DNA from: Latrodectus hesperus
Lineage: Eukaryota > Arthropoda > Arachnida > Araneae > Theridiidae
Assembly: GCA_037975125.1 (NCBI GenBank)
Contig: CM075860.1
Location: 22,863,274 to 22,927,273 of the forward strand
DNA length: 64,000 nt
Reading direction: 5' to 3'
The notes below the pieces were generated by a model. That model saw nothing but the letters and a program-made list of their open reading frames with translations, searched no databases and was not told where the DNA came from. Shown piece after piece: positions 49,189-61,769 of this stretch. A program made the position numbers and the translations under genes. Position 1 is the first letter of the stretch. Each line of letters opens with the position of its first letter.

Positions 49189-49470
49189 TTTGCCTACCAA
49201 CTTGTCTAGTGGTCAGCGTGTCTGTCTGCGGATAGGGAGGTCATGGGTTCGAATCCGGTTCAGGCATGGATGTACTTTCTCTCTCTATCTATCCTGTCTT
49301 TTTCCTTTCCTTGTATGAATGTGCATGAATGGTTGCCTACCCTATATACGAGTTCTTATGGCATGTGTGTACTGAGGAAGTTGGACTCCACACCAAAATG
49401 GGGTTTAATTGGAAAAGTGGAGCAGCTCACTCCATATTGCCAGCCTGGCTGGCGCATGACAACAACAACA
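49189..49470 (+). repeat. SINE family A, full length with 12-bp TSD
   Basis: Starts ttgcctaccaacttgtctag, B box gggttcgaatccggttcagg (one base short), tail gacaacaacaaca. Perfect direct repeats actgcatgattt at 49177-49188 and 49471-49482. Confidence 0.92.
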
Positions 49471-49489
49471 ACTGCATGATTTCCTTTGC

Positions 49490-51685
49490 GCAGTACATAA
49501 GCAGGTCAACACAATTGCAAAATAATTGACAAAAATAAAAAACACACATATGAAATGATTTGACCAGCCATTTAGTTTTTATTGTTTTTTTATTTATTAA
49601 TTATTTTTTTATATTTATTTATCACATTATATAAATACTTGATCAGCAAATAAAAATACACATGTACCTCATTATAATTGCATTTATATATACAGTGCTT
49701 TCAGGTTCCTCGTTTGTTATTAAAATTACTCTATATAATTTTTCTTATCACTATATTCATTTTTCATTTAAAATACTAACTTTCGTAAAGTTTGCTTTTC
49801 TGCTTGGCCGTAACATTGTATCGTAATATTATCTTCGTGTCTAGATTTAGTTTTAAAAAGCAATTCCTCGTTATTTCCTAAGGTTATGAGTTATTTTTTA
49901 CCCGAGACTTTTCTGTCCGATCCATATTCTTCGCATCAAAAATACATTTTAATTGTGCTGCAAAAGCTGTTTTCATAATTTTACTTATGAAGTTTTGTAA
50001 ATTTTGCATGCGTTTTCATTTATGCTGTCCCTATACAACACATAAAAGCAGTTCGGATTATAATTCATTTAAACCATGTAACATTCCTCTCATGAATTTT
50101 TCTCGCCTCTCAAGAGCAGAAATCATATTCCTCTTTTTTAATATTGCGATTCGGGAGTAGCAGCTGTAAACAAAAATATTTACATAATCGTAACTCAATT
50201 TCTTCCAACGTTTGCGCAATTTAACTCTTTTAAAGAAATATTTCTTACTTTTGATCGATTTAAAAAGTTTTTTTTCTCTTAGAAGCGAATGTGTTTACGC
50301 TTTCACTAATACTATGCGCATCAAAAATGCATTGAGACGTGGAGGGAAAAAATAAATACGGGACTCGCAGTTTAATAACATTGTTGTTAAGCGGGGTTTT
50401 AAACTTTCCGAAACTTATTAGATTTAATCTTAGTAGCTTTATACGTGACTTCTCATTTGATGAGGCAGAACATTTTGGGCGAAGCTAAGAAGATGGTAAA
50501 TATGGTCTACTTTTTCTGATCTCCTTTTTGTGACAAATAATGCGCACGTTTTTCCCAGGAAGCTGTTTGGACCTGGGAGTTTTGCCCGTTTGCAATTCAT
50601 AAATTGGAAATTGAATAAATCAAAAAAATATATACATATTTTTTACGGTATTTTAATCAGCCATTGACTAAAGACAAACTTAAGAAATTATAAAATGACA
50701 CAATTGTTAATATTTTGACTCAAAGAAATATTTTGTAATTTTATAAAATGTTTTTACCAGTCATTGACTACGGACAACTTTAACAAATTATAAAATAGCG
50801 TATTAAATTGCGCTCTCTGGAAAGTATTTAAGAGGACATTATTTAAATCATTTGCTAACTAATAGGATAACTAGACATAGAAGAAAAGGCTTTATTATTC
50901 ACAGCTCATTATATTTTATTGTTGAAATATTTCTTTTGATGGAGTTCATTTGTCTAATCATAACAGAGTAAGGAGGACCTTTTCAATGTTTCAGAATGTT
51001 TGCGAATCATAATGAAACAACTATAAATTTACAGAATAGTATATATATTCAGCTTAATGAAGTCAATGATTTGTTAATTTGCTGCCACTGAATCCATAGT
51101 TATTTAGGATAGTAGTTTTATTTTCAAATTTTGTCGTATTCTTTACTTTTAAAACAATGCCTGACTTATTCATTATATGAAATAATCAAGTTGGACATTT
51201 GATTTTTTTCATTGAAATCACACACACACTATTTTATTCTTTCATAAATTATTCAGGAACATTTTTTCAACAAAAGTGTGAAACATATGCTTCAAATAAT
51301 TTAATTATATTACTTTTTAAGTCTAGAATGAAAGCTTTGATGATGTTATATTCTTTGCAATCAGTTATTTTAAACATGAGGGAACTTGTTGGATGTATGA
51401 TAAAGTTATATTTCCGTTGTCTCCACAATTATGCTTAGCAGACAATTTTAAAAATCAGAAAGGAGCTATACTCAAACTTATCTTTCTGCAGTGTTTACAA
51501 ACCGCATAAACGAAAACACATGCAAAAATCACAAAACTCTTAAAACAAAATGAAATAATTATTAGCACAAACTTGTATAAGCATTGTGTGTTTATTACAA
51601 AATCCATTCAACGCATTTAATTGTCAGTTCTAAAGATGATTATATGAGATACAAAATATTGAAATGAAGTTATATCTATAGGACT
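49490..51685. other. Intron sequence, no feature recognised
   Basis: AT-rich; a few chance frames under 80 codons. Confidence 0.45.
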
Positions 51686-51700
51686 TTATGTTATCTAGAT

Positions 51701-52320
51701 CATGGGTTACCAGACTTTTTTTCGCGTGGACCATTTTAAGTGTTACTATTTTCGGTAGACCCCCTATTGCTGCATTTCTACTGTATTCCCAAAACTCCTA
51801 AAAAATATTACCCTAAATTGGGGGTGTTAAGAAGGGAAAAAAAGTAGCACATTTTCTTGTGTCCTACTTATTAAAATAATACTTGTGGTTATACAAAATT
51901 GTAAACATTTATAATTACAAACAATCAACGATTGACAAAAAATCAACAATGAACTCTGAAATGTAAATCAACAATAAAAGATAGTCATACTTTTAATGAG
52001 ACGGCGCACGGGCGGCACTTTGCAAGTCTCGACATGTGGTGTACACTCTTGTACTAGTATCTATTGTTCTATTCAATTCTGTGTTTGAACTGAATCTCGA
52101 ATATTTTGTGAGTACCTACCTAGTGAATGGTGCTACCTGCCTACGTTGATAGGTAAATCCAAGCCAAAATGTTTGTTTTTTACTATGAAAACCGGAAAAT
52201 ATTTCTTGGATCCCCACATACAACTTGTGAACCCCTATTTTCTTTTCACATCTATGTGGACCCCCCTGTGGTTTCCTATGGACCCCTGGGAGTCCACCTG
52301 GACCACTTTGGCAACCTATG
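51701..52320. mobile_element. Non-autonomous hAT-type DNA transposon with 8-bp TSD
   Basis: A 620-bp element bounded by perfect 8-bp direct repeats atctagat (51693-51700 and 52321-52328). The ends are inverted and related: catgggttaccagactt on the left, and the complement cataggttgccaaagtgg on the right, with tggacca shared further in. An 8-bp duplication plus short imperfect TIRs starting CA is characteristic of hAT elements. No transposase is encoded. Confidence 0.85.
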
Positions 52321-52329
52321 ATCTAGATC

Positions 52330-52652
52330 AATTAATAAAAGTTGTATTGTATTCAAATATGTGTATGTGTGTAGGAAAATCACAGTATCATTTACTTATT
52401 TCAATGTTCAATCAGCGGCAACCTACTTGGAAAAGTTTTCTAATTATCGAAGGGTAGTGGGTTCAATTTCTGATTTATTCGATGATCCTTCGTGTTCAAT
52501 AATAATAGCTGGGGAATAGTTAAAATGAAGTTCTGATAAAGTTCACCTCACACACAAAAGCAATCCGCAAAGTAAAATACTTATAATATAAAAAAATATA
52601 AAAATGTAAGTTTCCAAGAATTTTCAATGGTTACAACATTTTGGTCTCTTTT

Positions 52653-52717
<65 letters not shown>

Positions 52718-53370
52718 TGTTTTTCCCTTTGTTTATTTTAAGATGACAACATATTCATTTAAAATATTATTTCAGCATAGTAATTTATTTATTTGCATTT
52801 AAAATTTTCATATATAATCTCAATTTATTTAATTTCTACTAATGTTTAAATTATTAAAAGCACAGTTTTATTTATATATTGATTAGCTAAACTGAGCATT
52901 AAACTATGCAAATTAATATGCCATTCAATATACAGTAAGAAATATACAAATTTCTTTTTTATAAAAAATATAGATATACTTCTCATATTTGCTAAATAAT
53001 TTTACTTATATACATGCGTTATAAAAATGCAACGAAATATTTCCAGCGTCATGAAAATTTAATTTGAAGAATAAAAATAATTAAATTTTACCTATCCAAT
53101 AATATAATATAGACATTTGCAAACAGAAGTAACTCATACAAATAATTTTACAAGAAAATTTAGTCTTTATAGTTATTGGCAATATGCCTTGAAACGTACA
53201 TTCCTTAACATTAAGGGTTTCAAAGTTTTGATTTTTTAGGAAAAGATATATTTGAAACATCATTTCTTAAAAGTTTTAAATTTTAATGTAGATTGAAGAA
53301 ATTTGAATTATTATATGTTCGTCTTTTATCATAAATGCTATTAAGATGGTTGGAGTCGTGTCCATGGAGT
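52330..53370. other. Intron sequence with a short (TA)n at 52659-52714
   Basis: AT-rich. A degenerate B-box-like gtgggttcaatttctgattt near 52458 may mark an old SINE. Confidence 0.4.
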
Positions 53371-53379
53371 GAATTATAG

Positions 53380-53617
53380 ATGACCATGAGTGTGCAGAAC
53401 ATAGCTGGCTTTCTCCTTGTTGCTTTCGTAATTCGTTCCTTCCCTTTTCAATGTCGAGCGGAGGGAATTTACCGAGCTGAGCCAGAGATATTAAAATGGC
53501 AGGGCAGTCAAAAATATGTCTTTGTGTTAGAGGAATATTATCGCAGTGGATGCAAAGACCCTAGGCTCTGTTGTCATCCCTCTGAATCTTCATACCTGGA
53601 TAGTGACTGGTTCTACG
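53380..53617 (+). CDS. Possible nested gene: signal-peptide exon of an unknown secreted or membrane protein
   Basis: I do not recognise this protein. The frame starts ATGACCATGAGTGTG, with two close methionines. It has a typical signal sequence (IAGFLLVAFVIRSFPF) ending near residues 25-29, then a polar stretch with a cysteine cluster (SGCKDPRLCCHPS) and an aromatic/acidic end (DSDWFYG). A good donor (ggtgag) lies at 53618, so 53617 is chosen as the exon end. Without splicing the frame would run to a TAA at 53658 (92 residues). It sits in the second HisCl intron on the same strand and is more codon-like and GC-richer than its flanks. A transposon relic begins about 50 bp downstream. It could be a nested gene's first exon, an unrelated transcript or a retained fragment. 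No toxin family can be asserted. Confidence 0.4.
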
Positions 53618-53664
53618 GTGAGGCCTCTTCTTTTATTTCACAAATCTGTATTTTCTAATGGTGT

Positions 53665-53850
53665 TTTCTATTAGACGGTATCTTGCAATCGCATTCACAT
53701 CGTTGAGAGTGACCTTGAAGGTATTTCCGTCATTCAGTTTTCCTCCTTTCTGGGCAAGTTGATCTGCCTCTACATTTCTAGGTACGACTACATGAAGGAG
53801 ACCGTATATATGGATACGCTTGTCAACTGCAATATCCCAATTTTGTTAAA
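53665..53850 (-). pseudogene. LINE RNase H fragment, minus strand
   Basis: The minus strand reads IHIYGLLHVVVPRNVEADQL then AQKGGKLNDGNTF. This is the terminal RNase H block (W-P-HV-V-GN-AD-LA-KG) with the normally conserved Gly before N replaced. Short, isolated remnant just after the putative exon at 53380. Confidence 0.55.
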
Positions 53851-54164
53851 CGAGGAAGAATATTTTTTTCCTATTTTTATCATCCTCTCAAGTATAATTA
53901 ATTAAGGATGGGCAAAAATTTTTTAAGAACTTCTAACATTCATAAAACTATAATAAAAATATATATATAAGCATAGTAAACAACCATAAAAATAATTATA
54001 TTGTTTTTGCATGTTAATCAGTGATAGGTAATTCTATAAGATTACGAAAAGAATAAAAAAGCAGCCGATGATTGGTGACTGACAACAACAACATCTTTAT
54101 TGGTACATTTGATGATTGAACAACACATGTAGTACTAAAAACCTTTTTTTTGTTTTAAATATCG

Positions 54165-54590
54165 TTGACGGATCCTCGATTAAGTCTGGATTCGAACTCA
54201 CTTCCATCTGATTATAAGAATGATCTCCTACCCAACTAGGCCACATCTGCCTTTCAGAAGCGAGGTGTTACACCACGTTAGGCCACAGTGAGCTCCAGCC
54301 AGGCCGTAGACTCTACACACAGCGTAGTGTAGAATCTATGACCGAGTGACCCTTATCGGGCGTTTTAGCTTCCACCATGTACAATGCCTTCAGGGGAGGA
54401 CAGTGGGCCACGTCGCAAAGTTAGAAAGCCTGATAACTCTCAACCACCTGTCCCTGACAAATGCCTCATGAAGAAGTGAGCAACGTAACACCCTTCTCTC
54501 GTTTTTCAAAAGTAGATGGGATCGAACCTGAGACATTTTACTCTGTAGAGAAGTGTCCTACCTCTATGACATGGTGATCCCCATAAATTT
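54165..54590 (-). repeat. Composite SINE with two tRNA-like modules, minus strand
   Basis: On the minus strand a first module has CATGTCATAGAGGTAGGACA (A-box side) and CTCAGGTTCGATCCCATCTA (B box) at about 54585-54515. After a spacer of about 250 bp a second module follows: GATGTGGCCTAGTTGGGTAG and GAGTTCGAATCCAGACTTAA at about 54255-54180. Two separate pol III-type promoters in the same orientation suggest a dimeric SINE or two adjacent insertions. Confidence 0.55.
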
Positions 54591-54599
54591 TTTTGCAAG

Positions 54600-56660
54600 A
54601 AACAGAATTTTTAAAAGGGTAAGTAAATAATAAATATCACAAAATAATAGTAAAAATAAATAACTTTTTATTGAAAATAACTATTTTTCTCTGCACTCAC
54701 CACTCTTTTACATTCCAAAGATGTCACAAGCGTTTCCTTAAATCTACAAGTACAGACGAAATCGCCCTGCTAGTGATACAGGTGTTATACTTCCTGTGAT
54801 TTACATTATAAAGCCAGAATTATACAAAACTAAGGGCCGTGCTTCTAATTGAAAGTCTATAATGCATCTAATTTTTTGCGAATGTATATAATTAGAAGCG
54901 TAACCGAATTTAAGAAAATATATAATGTCGAAGAAAATAATAAAAATAAAATAACTACTTTCATTTTTAAAAATTTAATCAAGTCGGATGTCGAATTTAT
55001 TTATTATTTTTTATAGTTTGATTCACATACAGTGTATAAAGAGTAAAGAAATGATTAGAATGCGAGCGAAGGATATGTTGATTGAATTATTTGTATCAAA
55101 TTTTCTCTGAAGCACAAGATGTATTAACAGTATTAAAACCAAACAGTTTTCGAAACTGAAACAGTTATTCAATTCGGTTGCACGTGAATTAACGTAAAAT
55201 TTATTTGCAGATTGTTTTCTATTTTCAAAAGTAGTTCTTAAAAAGCATTTGTTAAACAACAATAATTTATTTTTGCGTGTTAATTTTGGCATTTATCGTT
55301 AACATAAATTTCAAAACTTTGCAAAAATTATTTCACTTTCTTTTTATAGTACATTTTTATTTCATTGTTCTTATGTATCCTTCTTCTTCTTTTACAAGAA
55401 AAAATGTTGAGAATTCATTTCTCGTGAATACTTTCCTTGAGTCTCCATTTCCCTGCTTAAATCAATAATTGGAAAAAATCCTTTTAACATTTCATAAACT
55501 GGCTTTTCAATCAATTATCGTTTTATAATAATTTTACTTTAACTAGATGAAATAAATTTTAATATCATTTGAAAACTCACATTCATTCGCTTATAATTAT
55601 TAATCAATTTATTATAAAAATAAATACCGGTATTTTCTATTAACGTGTTTAAATTTAACCTGATGAATTACATATATTTAACGATTTTCAGTAATTAGCG
55701 AATCAGTGTTAATTATAACTAAATTTCCAAAACTGCGATGTGTGAATGTTTTGCGTGAGTTGATAAAATTTATTGAATTTAGTTTTGCCCCAAAAAACTG
55801 CGCAGTTAATTTTTTTGCTATAATATATCCGTTCATTTTATTGCTGATATGATTAAATCATTTTCTAACTCATCCGCCATTTCTTAATGAATCAGAAATA
55901 AATATGAAAACATTTAACTCCCTAATGACATTTGGTGTAAAGTATGAAAAACAAATAGCGCTTTTATTAAATTAAATATTATGTAACAAGAATGGAATAT
56001 TTAATCATGATAATCATAAATCAAGCAGTGGGAAAATGCATGATAGAACATTATTTAGCGAGTTTGATTCCTATTTCTTAGCTAAGAATTGAATTTTGTT
56101 TCATCATTGAAATATAGGAATAGTAAAATGGAAATCTCAATCAATACAAGCATTGAAAAATGACGTTTCACTTTCTATAGTTTTTAGGTTCAAACTATTT
56201 ACTTACAAATTTGCTTTTTTCGCGGAAAAAATATTTTTTCTTTTCAAAAAGTTTGTTTATTAAGTCTGTAATCTAAACTTAATGCGTTTTATTTCCATTT
56301 TATTAATATAAATATGTAAACTATTTACAAATAAATTTTCATTTGATATTTCTATTTGGCAACAAATTCATTATTTGAAAAGAAATTTTTTACTGGGACA
56401 ATATATAATCTGGAAAATTTGTTTAAATTTCTTTCTTCTACATGATAGAAATGAATTCACCTGCGCACTAAATTAAATAAAATATTTGTTTAATTTTAAA
56501 TAAAAAAAATTTCATCATTATATTGGAAAAATTGACTCCTTCATTTGAAAACACCGCTCCTATCGTATGTGAAATTGTGTTTATACAGAAGCAACACTCA
56601 CAATTTTATTACTACTATGTGTAACATAATATACCTGCTTTCCCTTTATGAACACACACG
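54600..56660. other. Intron sequence, no feature recognised
   Basis: AT-rich with chance frames only. Confidence 0.45.
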
Positions 56661-56666
56661 CATGCA

Positions 56667-56774
<108 letters not shown>

Positions 56775-56775
56775 T

Positions 56776-57075
56776 AAATGTTGTTGTTGTTACTAATGAC
56801 ACTTGGACAATCCAAGCTCGCTTATGCCTTGGTTATGCGAATTTAAGTCAATTGGGAGCGTTTTAATCAGATTACGACATTGCTTTACACACCTCACACA
56901 TGCCATAGGTACCCATTTATAGGGTAGGTAACCATTCACACCTCATTCATACAAGGAAAGGACAAAGACAGGATAGATAGAGAGAGAAAATACATCCATG
57001 CCCGAACCGGGATTCAAACCCAGGATCTCCATATCCGCAGTCAGGCACACTGACCACTAGACAAGTTGGGCGGCG
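56776..57075 (-). repeat. Chimeric SINE family D, minus strand, inside a microsatellite
   Basis: Third copy with the same A head/C-B body junction (near 56885-56895 in complement: gctttacacacctcacacat). Head: ggattcaaacccaggatctc and accactagacaagttgggcg. TA-type microsatellite lies on both sides. Confidence 0.82.
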
Positions 57076-57382
<307 letters not shown>

Positions 57383-57384
57383 CC

Positions 57385-58930
57385 TTTTATTTAAGCAAAT
57401 TACATTGTCTAATACTAGTAGTAGAAAAAAGTAGTTTTTTAGTACATCATAAACCGTTATTTTATTTCTTTTCCCAAAGACCTCTTCCCCTTTAGGATCT
57501 GAATTTTTGGAACCCATCTGTTCACTTCACTTCCATTCGACAATGTTATCCTTTTTTCGATAACATTATAAGATAAATACCCACTTCTATGCATATGGCA
57601 GCGAGTCACCATCGATCAGATTCTGAAAAAAGTACATTTTCCACTGGTCAGATGTTTTTTGCGAAACCCGAATGTCTAGAAAGTCTGAATATGCTTCTCA
57701 GAAAGCTGTATGAGATTTGAATGTGGGTTTGAGAAAATGCAATTCAATTTTTTTACATTCGATACTTCTAGACAAAGAGTTTGACAAAAATTTCAATCAC
57801 ATGTACATAAGACCTTGATTAAATTGTTATTCTTTACGTGTACCATTTGTCTTAGTACCCATTAATTCGATCAATATAAATTTATCAAAATTTAAATTTA
57901 AAAAGATGATATGCAAAATAATGTATGTTAAAAAAAGGTGATATTTTTTTTTATTAATTCCTTCAGTAAATAATGACTCATGTGTAAAAAGAAGTTTTTT
58001 AATCAAAAATAAGAATATTAATAGAAAACAATTAGCACATATTGAATTAGATTTTAAGATAAAGTAATGAAACTTCAGAGCAAAGGTTGTTTAAAATAAA
58101 ATTCATGTCTTACAGCTAATAGCAAACTCTATTCCTGTTTAATTTTTAGGCAGCTAATGAACCTGATTAAAAATATTTGTACAATAATAAAAATTTAAAT
58201 AAAAATTAAGTAAAGTATTCAATTAGAAATAAAACGATATGTTAAGAGCATACTAAAATATAGATTTTTAAATAGTACTCATATTTCATTATTTACCTAA
58301 TGGAGAACTGTATATAGGTTTCGTTATGTTAGTAAAATATATGATGAAATATAATTTACCTAATTCTGAATTATAAGTCCTAAACAGAGAAATATTTGAA
58401 TCTAAATATGGATTACTTTGAGTGAGATAACACTAAATGCAATAAATTAATTTTTAAATTTATATTATATAAAAGCATCAACACAACGGTTATTCGAAGT
58501 GTTATTCATGTTTTATTATAAACCTTATTTTCTCAATTTTAGTATTTTTATTAATAAAAAAAGAATAAAGAAATATTGAATTAAAGGTAAGTATATGAAA
58601 GGGAAAAATTTAGAACATATGTCATTAGATTTAAAAATATACAAAAATTTAATCGTATTATTTTGAATGTTACATCAATTTATACACAATTCACGAATAA
58701 TTCATTCGATATTTTTAGATTTTATAGAAAAATTGAATTTATATTACTTGTATATTTTAGAGAATTCCTCATATAAAAAAATATTAATTGATTCATTCAA
58801 TAATCGTTCAAAATTTTTTTATTATAATTGTGCTTAAGAAATAATTTTTATGTTTATTGAAAAAGCACGTAATCGCAATATTTTTTTGTTGTGGTCTGTT
58901 AGGCAAAGGAGATAACATTTTTAGCGGAAC
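57385..58930. other. Intron sequence, no gene recognised
   Basis: AT-rich. A small 9-bp perfect inverted repeat (aatgttatc, 8-nt loop) is at 57542-57567. Otherwise nothing. Confidence 0.4.
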
Positions 58931-58937
58931 TAGTAGA

Positions 58938-59187
58938 ATATATCCCACTATTGACTGTATTTGTTAATTTTTTCGTTGCCAAGTAATTCTAACGCTGTTG
59001 CCACTTAAAAATTCTTATATATGACACAAAATATGTAAAACACGTGAGAAAACCGAACCAAGCAACAAAAAAAATCAAAAAGCAACAAAAATTTAAATTG
59101 GCAACACCCAAGGGAAAGCCGGAAACACTATAACCAAAACAAAGGACGGCAGATTTGGCGAGAATTCTCTAGGGGGTGGGATATATC
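58938..59187. repeat. Possible MITE, with a partial paralogue at 60478-60610
   Basis: Short inverted ends atatatcccac / gtgggatatat about 250 bp apart. The interior shares words with 60478-60610 (gggtatatccc, ctaacgatgctgcc, atatatgatacaaaa versus aatatatcccac, ctaacgctgttgcc, atatatgacacaaaa). The dispersed pair supports a repeat family. No target duplication was identified. Confidence 0.4.
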
Positions 59188-59349
59188 ATACTTATACCCC
59201 TTCAGCTCCTAGCCTCGTCCCTGAACCGTGGCTAAAAAGTAAAAGGTATCTGGCCGTTAAGTGGTTTTTAATTTGGCAGAAACAGAGATTTCGAAATGTA
59301 TTCAAAACAAAAAGTTTTCAGAGATAAGGGAGGTTATTACCAAGGCATT

Positions 59350-59545
59350 ACCCGCAAATTTCCATACGTGGGCTTCAAATAATGCAATTTTAGGTCTTGA
59401 GCCTGGCCTTTGTTGAGCAAAGCGAGATGGGAGTTGCATTTCTGCCTTTTGTATGCATGAATCTCAGATTCAGAACTTGAGAATTTACTGGCTTTCTATT
59501 GGTGTTTCTATGGTCTACACTAAAAGTCCAGTTAGGCTTTCTATT
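59350..59545 (+). repeat. SINE family H, diverged copy
   Basis: gcctggcctttgttgagcaa, gatgggagttgcatttctgc and ttactggctttct parallel the copy at 4375-4575. Confidence 0.45.
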
Positions 59546-59549
59546 GTGT

Positions 59550-60285
59550 GGCATAAAAGTTTTCATATGGACCCTACATTTTTCGAGTGGAAGTTAACAG
59601 AAAAAATCTGCGAAATTTGCTGAATGTCATTTTAACTGTCAATGAAAATTAAAATTTAAGACAAAATAAACATTTACAAAAAGTGCAATTTTTTTGCTTA
59701 TTTGTGAACTATGGGGATCAATTTTAACTAGAAACTAAATTTGAATCAAATGTTTTTTCTACAACTGTGAAGTTTTAAAAACACCATTGAGATGTTTACA
59801 ATAATTTTTCGACGTAAGAAATTCATTAAAATGTTTACCAGGATAAAAATGTTTGACTTTTATTACATGTGATTTAGTAAGTCATTTTGCAGATTCAATA
59901 TAAAATATTATTTTAGTGTTGAGGTTAAAATAAGAACTGTTATTTTTAACTACGCTTGATTTACCTAAACAAAGCATTCCTTTTAGAGAAATAATTACAT
60001 AAATGAAGAAAATTATGAAGTCACGTGATAAACGATAAATTAATAATTGCAACATCACAAACAAAACATAAATTAATAATTAAATGATAAATATACATTT
60101 ACATAATAAAAGAGATTTAATTAAATAAAAATTTATTATTTTTGTTTACTTATAGTAAGTTTTTCTCATATAAGACACCTTCATTACAAGCAGTATTGGT
60201 TTTAAGTCATATTGTTAGCAAATAAAATTTAACTATTATTCACGTTTAGATTCTTAAAGACATTTTATTTAGTTGGTTTGAATTT
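59550..60285. other. No gene recognised
   Basis: AT-rich intron sequence. Confidence 0.4.
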
Positions 60286-60289
60286 GTTT

Positions 60290-60450
60290 TCTATTCAATA
60301 GTCATTTTTATGTCCCTAAGGTTAATTAGACCGAAACATACAGTTTAAAAAGAATTCCAAACCACTACAATCATCCACACTCAAGATGGGAATTGAATGC
60401 GCGAAACATTCAATCAAATATCAGACTTCGGTTGGCAGCTCAGAGATATT
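60290..60450 (-). repeat. tRNA-like SINE family I, minus strand
   Basis: The minus strand has CCAACCGAAGTCTGATATTT, a B-box-like GCATTCAATTCCCATC, then tttaaactgtatgtttcggt and ctaattaacc, related to the fragment at 556-641 (aactgtaggtcccggtctaa). Confidence 0.5.
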
Positions 60451-60649
60451 TTTATTTGAAAAATGTATTTCCTTTCTGACCTAGTAGGGTATATCCCCCC
60501 AGTGGCAATCTTTGCGATTTTTGTCGCCTCCAAGCAAATCTAACGATGCTGCCTTTTAAAAAACGAATATATGATACAAAAATTACGTAATGCACGAGAG
60601 ACCTTGATGAGGTATACGGGATGACACTGTATGCCTGGCTTTAGGTTAA

Positions 60650-61400
60650 GATAAGTTTTGTTTTATTTTCCCAGTAATAATTTCCTTTTCTAATATCCAG
60701 GTTGGGCATGACCGGGAGTACAAGGGATGTTCACCATTGCAGTTGACACATTTTTCTTGTAATTGACACTGACTACTGTCATGTCCTACAGATGCACATC
60801 GAGTACAAGTCAAATGTCTCCTGCAAGTAGTTTTTGCATAGCCAAATCACTGACATTTAAAGCAACGTAAAGAATTTGGAATGTAAAGGCGAACATTACA
60901 CAATTTAGGTAACCAGCTTTAATAGATTGAGGTAGTATAGGAGTAGCAAACGTGAGTATAAGGTGCTTAGTTTTTATAATTTTGCCCTCTCTCCTGATTA
61001 TAATGCGCAGCACATGTTGTTCTTTTTCGTCAATGAGATTATCCAAAATTTCCTCCTCTGAAACATTAAATAAATCATCTGCTGAAATTACTCCCCGTGT
61101 AGAATTTAACCTACTATGAGGAGATACTATAACATCTATCTACGAGGCATTTTAGTTTTAGGGTGGCTTTAGTCTTAGGTTCAATTGATAAAACTTCTAT
61201 TAAGTGATAACCAGATTTCATCTTGCGAACATTTTTGGCATTTCAAAGTGTACCAATAAGACACTTATTAATTAAGAAAGGAGAAACATCAAAATTGCAC
61301 TCAGTTCTTTTAAAAACAAAATATTTCTTATTCTGTATCATTTGTTGCTCCATAGGGAGTAAAGAATTTTAAGTACATTCCACAGAAATAGGTTAATTTC
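60650..61400 (-). pseudogene. LINE ORF1 relic with CCHC knuckles, minus strand
   Basis: The minus strand in several frames reads YFVFKRTECNFDVSPFLINK and MKSGYHLIEVLSIEPKTKAT. Then comes TKHLILTFATPILPQSIKAG, and last the knuckles CTRCASVGHDSSQC and CVNCNGEHPLYSRSC near 60780-60690. This is the Gag-like ORF1 of a Jockey-clade element, a different family from that at 40386. Reading frame shifts near 60820 and 61060. No ORF2 follows to the left, so the element is broken after ORF1. Confidence 0.7.
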
Positions 61401-61765
61401 TTCAAGGACTGACTGCACCACCCACCACCGAGCCCAACAAGGGGATGCAGTAGAACTGCACTATCGAGTCACACAGCAGATATATGATCGCTTGATCCAT
61501 GGAAGCCGATTGATGTGCTGAGGACCACAACACGCCTCCCGTTTACATGAAGCAGAGGCCAAAGTAATGTGTTGGTCTCTGGGACCCTCAATCATCAGGA
61601 TCCTCCTATCCAAGGACACGGGTATCCACGCACAGCAAACACACGGGTAATTTAGTCCCCAAGAGAAGCTAATAGCAACAGGGTGGCAATAGCTGCTCAA
61701 GGCGAGCCCTCAACCTTTTACAAGGCAACCACACAATGAGGGAAAAGAGGAAGAAAAAGCAGAAG
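61400..61765 (-). repeat. Probable LINE 5' untranslated region
   Basis: A GC-richer block immediately upstream (minus orientation) of the ORF1 relic. A related fragment lies at 23390-23625. A 79-codon minus frame here shows no motif. Confidence 0.45.
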
Positions 61766-61769
61766 AGGA

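Noticed and set aside
57542..57567. 9-bp hairpin aatgttatc with 8-nt loop
   Set aside because: Short and AT-rich; expected by chance in a window of this composition.
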